Source of the DNA: Budorcas taxicolor | Taxonomy: Eukaryota; Chordata; Mammalia; Artiodactyla; Bovidae | Assembly: GCF_023091745.1 (NCBI RefSeq) | Contig: NC_068915.1 | Coordinates: forward strand, 48,356,001-48,420,000 | Length of the DNA stretch: 64,000 nucleotides | Direction of reading: 5' to 3' | Part shown: piece after piece, positions 58,348 to 64,000 of the stretch | How positions within the stretch are numbered: the first letter of the stretch is position 1 | How the letters are laid out: the number at the start of each line of letters is the position of its first letter | The notes under the pieces: model-generated | Told to the model about the DNA's origin: nothing | The model's input: only the letters and a program-made list of their open reading frames with translations | Databases searched by the model: none | Position numbers and translations under genes: made by a program

Positions 58348-59185
58348 TTGAAACATTGTAGGAAATTTTTTTTATGGTAAATTACATCTGCATTATTTCC
58401 TGGAAGTAAGAAAATGCCTGACAGTCCACCTTTTTTTCTTTTTTCTTTTATTTTGGTAAGGAGTGCAAATTAGTATGTCAATGAACACATGCCTATTAAA
58501 TTTTTTAGAGATTCCTGAATTGGTTGAAAACAGAAATTTAACTTATAGGTAATTCAGAGATAAATCATGATGTTTGAGACATTTTCCTGTCTTTGCAAAT
58601 TCAAAATATCCTAATTATTTAAAAAATAAGCATTATTAAATTAATTTCCTTCCTTCTTTCTTTCTTCCCTTCCTTTCCAGAAAACTATAGCATAACTAGT
58701 TGCTTATACTTATTCTTTCCTTCAAAGACCCAAGCTCTGACCCAAATAGTAAAGAGAAAACCTGAGTAAAGGCAAGTGAAACTCTCCTTATTTCTTCCAA
58801 GTAATTACTCCAGATTTATTCTATAAATTTATTTTTTCTTTCCCTGTCTTCTTCCCATGTTTGGTTAGTTGATTTTTCTTCTTTATCTTGAAAATACTAT
58901 AGTTTGGGACTATATTCTGTAAACTAATTTTGAACTGGAGTTTTCTTAGGATGACTTGCCCTGCAAAGGCTTCTTAATTCCATGGACTACATATCTATGA
59001 TCTGGATGACCTCACCTAGCCAGAAAAACACCAGACTTTTTTATTCCTTTTGGTCGAGCCAGGAAATCTAAAGATTGGGATTATATACAGTATATAAAAT
59101 AAAAAGAAAAATAATGACCAAAGGGAAGTTACATAATTCCTTTGGAATTTAGTTTACAGACTTGGAAATTGAGACGATTTATGTA
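58348..59185. other. Unique DNA
   Basis: Polypyrimidine tract (CTTC/CTTT) at 58645-58679. No gene recognised. Confidence 0.55.
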
Positions 59186-59297
59186 AATAGACATGAGTTT
59201 GAGCAAACTCCAGGAGATAGTGAAGGACAGGTAAGCCTGGAGTGCTGCAGTCCCTAGGATGGCAAAGAGTCTAACATAACTTGGCAACTGAACAATG
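59186..59297 (+). mobile_element. BovB LINE 3' scrap
   Basis: Only the last about 110 bp: tagacatgagtttgagcaaa to ggcaactgaacaatgacaat. Older type with an AACAA-like tail. Confidence 0.9.
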
Positions 59298-59789
59298 ACA
59301 ATAAATCAAGAAATAAAGGGTAATCAATTAAAATTAACATTTGTTTACTGGTTTCCCCATCACCTTTTTTTTGTTCCTCTTAATACCTGTTTGAAATGTT
59401 ATTTTATTCTCATTTTATTGAAATGGATTATGAGAAATAGTCAATAAATTGTTCTATGTAAGATAAAGACAAATTAAACAACAAAATTAGAATGTTAATT
59501 TGATACTACCTTGAGTACTCATGTCTCCAAAATTTATATTTTTCTTCCATTTTATCTCATTATAAAAAATAAGATTGCTTGGAATCCTATACAAAAAGTA
59601 GCAGGAACAAACCGCCTCCCTTTTACGACAGAAGTGAGGAGGTTAAAAATGCAAGATTAAGATCTTAATTAGACACGGCTTTATAAACATTAACTCTGCT
59701 GAGTTTTTCCTTAACTTGCGAAGAGAGATCCAATGGTAAGATCCGGTGAAAGATAGAAGTGAATTTGATAACAGAGGAAAAGGATGATC
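59298..59789. other. Unique AT-rich DNA
   Basis: Nothing recognised. Confidence 0.5.
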
Positions 59790-60091
59790 AGGCCCTTGTT
59801 GTTGTTCAGTTGTGTCCGACTCTGCAACCCCATGCACTGCAGCATTCCAGTCTTCCTTATCCTTCACAATCTCCAGAGTTTGCTCAAATTCATGTCCGTT
59901 GAGTGATGCTATTTCATCCTCCTCCACCTTCTTCTCCTTTGGCTTCTATCTTTCCCAGCATCAGGGTTTTTTCCAATGAGTTACCTCTTCACATCAGGTG
60001 GCCAAATTATTGGAGCTTCAGCTTCATCATGAGTCCTTCCAATGAATATTCAGAGTTGAATTCCTTCAGGAAATTTCCTAAGTAGGCCCTT
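59790..60091 (-). mobile_element. BovB LINE 3' fragment with candidate 8-bp TSD
   Basis: Antisense BovB from the tail (gttgttgttcagttgtgtcc, about 59798) to gaattccttcagga (60070). aggccctt occurs at 59790-59797 and 60084-60091. Between the BovB end and the right copy lie 13 bases with no clear origin, perhaps non-templated or target-derived. Confidence 0.88.
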
Positions 60092-60851
60092 AGGAGAGAG
60101 CAAAGTAGAGAAAAGATGGAGACTGTGAACCAAAGATGGACCTAGTTTCCTAACTTTGGAAATTATACAGAACTCTTTTTTGAGAACTAGAATAGCTAAT
60201 ATTTCTGTTTTTAAGTTGCAGTTAAACGGCCTTAGTCCCTATATCTTCCTGATCATTTAATAAACTTTATTATATGGATGATTTTGCTTCATTTGGAAAG
60301 TAAGGTGATTTTCTGTTTTCAATTTCTTGGTTGTTGGACTTCAATTTGCACAATAAATATACTTGGTACCAGTTTGATGGCCTTGGGTACAGTTAAGTGA
60401 TTCGTGTTTTCCAGACCACGCATTTCTGTGATTAAATATAAACAATAATAGTCACAAATTGTACTTCATTGGCTCTATTTCTGACTCCTGGAGGGATTCA
60501 ATTCATCATCACATTTGTGTAAAAAATTTTAGAAATCTGCCAGTCTTCTTTGGACAATGCTGATGGAAAACCCTTAGCTATTTCTGGTACTTTCCATAGC
60601 TTTTCCTTATGTTAAAATCAAAGCTGTTGCTTTGATGCTACTGACCAATGGGGACATTGCTTCTGCTACTGCCTGTTGAGGACAACCAAGCCAAATTTGT
60701 TGCTTTCTAAAGTCTGTTGATACTGGCTTTCTGACTGTCCATCAGCAATACTGAGCATACAAATGTCTGTATTCATCGCCACTGCCACACAGATCTGTCC
60801 CATTCTTACAGGAATGTTTAACACCAAGATGATTAACACTTAACACATAGT
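60092..60851. other. Unique DNA, even texture
   Basis: No repeat recognised. On the minus strand about 60690-60830 has a 45-codon open run that I cannot match. The rest is stop-rich in all frames. A decayed processed pseudogene cannot be excluded. Confidence 0.4.
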
Positions 60852-61092
60852 ACTCTCATTATGGCTTCCCAGGTAGCACAGTGGTAAAGAATCCCCCTGC
60901 CAGTGAAGCAGAGGCAAGAGATGCAAGTTTGATCCCTGGGTGGGAATATCCCTGGAGTAGGAAATGGAAACGTCCAATGTATTTGCCTGAAAAATTCCAT
61001 GGACAGAGCAACCTTGCAGGCTGCAGTCCATGAGGTCACAAACAGTCAGAAAGAACTGAGCACACACAAGCATGAGCAGGCACTCTCATAAT
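60852..61092 (+). mobile_element. Bov-tA SINE with about 11-bp TSD
   Basis: Sense SINE at 60863-61081 (head cttcccaggtagcacagtgg). Flanks actctcattat (60852-60862) and actctcataat (61082-61092) differ at one position. The antisense frames are the SINE. Confidence 0.93.
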
Positions 61093-62189
61093 ACCAAAAG
61101 TTCTATAGCGAAACGTAATTGTTTCCAATTAAAAGTTTCCTACATTATCATCTCAGGACTCAGTCATAGGTTTTGTGCATAAGGACAATCCGAGTCAAAC
61201 CCGCCCTACTGTCCTCAAATTATTTAGCAGACAGTCCTGATCAACTTGGCCTATTGTTTTCCAATAAAATGCTTTGCAACTCAAAAGCAATGCATAATTT
61301 TCCCAGAAAATCATTAATTATATTTGTAAATAAGACTCATGGTGAATGTATGTAGTTATAAATTCCCAGAAAGTACTGAATTTTGTGGATAACCCAAAGT
61401 TTCAGCAAAATTAAAAAAAAAAAAAAAGCAGCAGTTTATGTCAAGGGGAAACCACAATGTCAAAACCCTCTAAAACATCTTCATGTTGGAGGTGAGGTGA
61501 TGATGTGAACAATTAGAGGCGGACATTCTCTAATCGTAAAACACACTGCCTTTTCCAGTACTCACTCACAGTTGCTTTACTGTTTTGATTCAAATCCATT
61601 ATGTTTATTTTGATTTAAATGAAACTCATTTAGATATAATGAGTTGCAATGATATAAAATATAACCATATTGAATTGCACATTTTATAAATTGTTCCTTA
61701 GAATTAATAAATTATGTGAGATCAAGTGAACTGAAAAGACTGGAATCTAAGATCACATTACTTTGGGTATGTTCTTGAAAAATTTGTTGGATGAGCTATT
61801 GCAATTTTATATGTATCAAATAAAATGATTAAGTACTCTTTTATAGGTTAATTAAGTAAAATAAGATTATTTTGCAGGAACATGGACACCAGAGCCATGA
61901 CTACAGACTCAGGGAGGGAGAGAGGTTGAGTTTCTTGCCTCTTCTTTCAGATTATATGTGTTATTTTGGAAAGTACATTGTTTTTGTATTACCACTTATT
62001 AAAAATTTTCATTCCAAATATAGCAGAAGGATACTCAAAAATGAGTTTAATGAGTAACAGCCAGGAAAATATTGACTGTGTATTAAACATTAGGCACCAA
62101 TATCATATCTGGTGAATTATTAACTCAATGTAGAAAATTACTAATTATTGAGCCCCAGAATGTTTTGTCACAGTATCTTTGTAATCATA
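61093..62189. other. Unique AT-rich DNA
   Basis: A15 run at 61413-61427. Frames 61173-61355 and 61872-62057 show no motif. Confidence 0.5.
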
Positions 62190-62300
62190 GGTTTGTATCA
62201 AAACTCCATATTAAAGAAGAGGAAGCAGAGGCTCAGAGAGTTACTAGGAGAGCTGGCACTTGGATGCAGCACAATCTGACCCTAAATTTTGTTAATACTG
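62190..62300 (-). repeat. MIR-like SINE fragment
   Basis: 'aagaggaagcagaggctcag' followed by agagttactaggagagctgg is the antisense MIR order. It ends where the CHR-2 SINE begins. Confidence 0.55.
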
Positions 62301-62581
62301 CCACATTGCAGGATTTCCTTGTTGGTTCAGTGGTTAGGAATATACTTGCCAATTTAGGGCACATGGGTTCGATTCCTGATATGGGAATATCCCACATTCT
62401 TGCTGTGGAACAACTAAGTCCACGTGCCACAACTATTGAAGCCCCAGCTCTAGAGTCTGCATGCCTCAATGAGGAATAGCCCCCACTCCAGGCAACTAGA
62501 AAAAGCCCACATGCAGCAATGAAGACCCAACACAGTCAAAAATAAATAAGTAATTGATTTAAAAATAAATTACCACATTGC
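62301..62581 (+). mobile_element. CHR-2 type SINE with 9-bp TSD
   Basis: SINE 62310-62572: aggatttccttgttggttca head, gggttcgattcctgatatgg B-box region, long 3' domain (caactaagtccacgtgccac, gcagcaatgaagacccaaca) and an AAATAAAT tail. ccacattgc flanks it exactly at 62301-62309 and 62573-62581. Frames on both strands across it (62165-62479, 62233-62469) are artefacts of this GC-richer SINE. Confidence 0.92.
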
Positions 62582-62785
62582 TCCAGAGCTGCACGAAGAT
62601 CATTTGCTATGTGACCTGAGATAAGTTACCTGAAATCTGGGCCTTAATTTTCTTTTCTATAAAAGTGCAAATAAAAACACTATCTCATAGAAAACTTCTG
62701 AAGATGAACTTGAATTTATATGTATAAAAAGCTTAATGTATGATACTTTGAAAGCATTCAGTATCAGCTATTATTATCTTACATG
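62582..62785 (+). repeat. MIR SINE (old)
   Basis: 'ctatgtgacctgagataagt' followed by tacctgaaatctgggcctta, then 'cattcagtatcagctattat', in MIR sense order. Confidence 0.6.
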
Positions 62786-62994
62786 TTATAAGTGACAATG
62801 CAGCTTTAGCAAGTATTTATAAAATAGCCTTAATTTACCTCCCTCACTTCCTTTTTTCCTTCTTTTCCACTGATCTATTTTTTTCAAATATAGATATTTT
62901 ATTGATAATGATTACATCTCCATTCCACATACTGGATTGTTACTTTTTATATTTTGTGTATTTTTTCCCCTCATAAAAATCTCATGTGGCAAGT

Positions 62995-63150
62995 GTGCTT
63001 TGGAAACACTGCCTGCAAATTTATTATTATTATCTGAAACAGCTGATGTTAATTTTTGTTATTTCACAGAAAAAAGTTTCGATAATGCTAAAGACTATAT
63101 CCAAAGTTATACAATTAATAAGTGATAGACCCAAGATTACTAAGAGAGAA
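62995..63150 (-). repeat. MIR SINE (old)
   Basis: 'tattattattatctgaaaca' and 'ccaaagttatacaattaata' followed by agtgatagacccaagattac follow the antisense MIR order. Diverged. Confidence 0.5.
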
Positions 63151-63304
63151 AACCAAGTTAAATAAGCCAAGTAAATACCCCCTTGTATGTTTCAAAGATA
63201 GACCTTGCTTGCTTGCTTAGATTGTAAATGTATTGAAATTCAGGACTATTGTCTGTGTCTTTAGAGTTGAAACACAATAGAAAGAAAGAAAAGAAAGAGA
63301 GAAA

Positions 63305-63405
63305 GTGAAGTTTCTCAGTTGCATATGACTCTGCAACCCCATGGACTGTAGCCTATGAAGCTCCTCCATCCATGGAGTTTTCCAGGCAAGAGTATTGGAG
63401 TGGAT
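63305..63405 (-). mobile_element. Bov-A SINE fragment
   Basis: About 100 bp: agtgaagtttctcagttgca then ttccaggcaagagtattgga. Preceded by a GAAA-rich run (63280-63304) that matches the purine-rich Bov-A2 linker. Confidence 0.88.
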
Positions 63406-63662
63406 TTGTCATCAAATGGAATAAAGTATGCTTTATATAATTATATACATTCTCATGTATACTTATAATAATATTTGACATGTATTATAATATGTAGACA
63501 TATACCTTTATATGTTTTATATAAATCAGTAATATAGATAGATAGATGTGTTTGTGTGCATCCAGTAGGTATAAATCATGTTAATAAGTAATAGTCATTT
63601 AAAAAAATCACAAGTCAATGTCTCTGATCAAAACTTTCCAATCTCAATTAGAACTTCTTATC
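63406..63662. other. Unique AT-rich DNA
   Basis: Contains a short TAGA run (63532-63547). Nothing else recognised. Confidence 0.5.
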
Positions 63663-63957
63663 AGACTTAGACGGAGAAGGCAATGGCACCCCATTCCAGT
63701 ACTCTTGCCTGGAAAATCCCATGGATGGAGGAGCCTGGTGGGCTGCAGTCCATGGGGTCGCTAAGACTCGGACACGACTGAGCGACTTCACTTTCACTTT
63801 TCCCTTTCATGCATTGGAGAAGGAAATGGCAACCCACTCCAGTGTTCTTGCCTGGAGAATCCCAGGGACGGGGGAGCCTGGTGGGCTGCTGTCTAAGGGG
63901 TCGCAGAGTCGGACATGACTGAAGTGACTTAGCAGCAGCAGCAGCATGAGACTTAGA
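63663..63957 (+). mobile_element. Bov-A2 SINE dimer with 9-bp TSD
   Basis: Sense Bov-A2 at 63672-63948: two Bov-A units (ggagaaggcaatggcacccc; ggagaaggaaatggcaaccc), linker with cactttcacttttcc, and an AGC triplet tail (63931-63945). agacttaga flanks it exactly at 63663-63671 and 63949-63957. CpGs such as cggacacgactgagcgac are retained, so it is among the youngest SINEs here. Confidence 0.96.
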
Positions 63958-64000
63958 ACAAAACTCAAACTCTTTACTGTGGACTAAAATTTGTGCATCA

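Noticed and set aside
60690..60830. 45-codon minus-strand open run, possibly a decayed processed pseudogene
   Set aside because: I could not match the peptide to any family, the flanks are stop-rich, and there is no poly-A or TSD. A translated search would be needed to revive it.
62165..62479. 104-codon open frame near a MIR and CHR-2
   Set aside because: Formed by two SINEs joined end to end. No start context or protein motif.
1..64000. CRISPR array, prophage, operon or other microbial system
   Set aside because: No regularly spaced repeats with unique spacers, no dense coding. The repeat content is clearly ruminant.

Overview
This window reads as non-coding DNA of a bovid ruminant (cattle, sheep, goat or a close relative). 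The diagnosis rests on the repeats. There are many copies of the RTE-type LINE BovB, many tRNA-Glu-derived Bov-tA/Bov-A2 SINEs (including dimers ending in AGC triplets), a young ruminant L1, two older cetartiodactyl CHR-type SINEs, and a background of mammalian MIR, L2 and MaLR relics in AT-rich DNA. I could not support any host protein-coding gene, RNA gene, CRISPR array or bacterial-style operon. The long open frames are broken pieces of LINE ORF2, or frames antisense to them. BovB copies lie on both strands in similar numbers, as expected for an intergenic desert or a very large intron.

Layout. 1-437 is the 3' end of a BovB. 438-5422 is old DNA with L2, MaLR and SINE scraps and a small inverted L1. 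5423-6676 is a young L1 with a 5' inversion and a perfect 14-bp target-site duplication (TSD). 6677-12527 is mostly unique, with SINEs, a MaLR, an L1 3' end and a 34-bp tandem duplication. 12528-15535 is a Bov-tA dimer split by a 2.7-kb BovB. 15536-19934 is SINE-rich. 19935-21706 is a minus-strand BovB between two 86-bp direct repeats. 22419-23107 is a BovB with a candidate 9-bp TSD. 25191-29513 is a head-to-head BovB pair. 31575-34012 holds more BovB, including an inverted copy. 34348-37072 has CHR, MaLR and SINE insertions. 37073-43853 is repeat-poor. 43854-47120 is a nearly full-length BovB with a 5' inversion and a 12-bp TSD. 48093-50080 is a BovB with an opposite-strand BovB inside it. 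50081-53137 is repeat-poor. 53138-53800 is an LTR-like element. 54196-58135 is an LTR-like repeat split by a 3.2-kb BovB that itself carries a Bov-A2. 58141-64000 is a mix of SINEs, MIRs, a CHR-2 and BovB scraps.

Nothing here forms a cooperating gene system. What the window offers is a legible record of retrotransposition: nested insertions giving relative ages, several 5'-inverted (twin-primed) elements, two BovB tail types, and one very long flanking duplication. Family names come from recognising the sequences, and divergences were estimated by eye; no database search was run.
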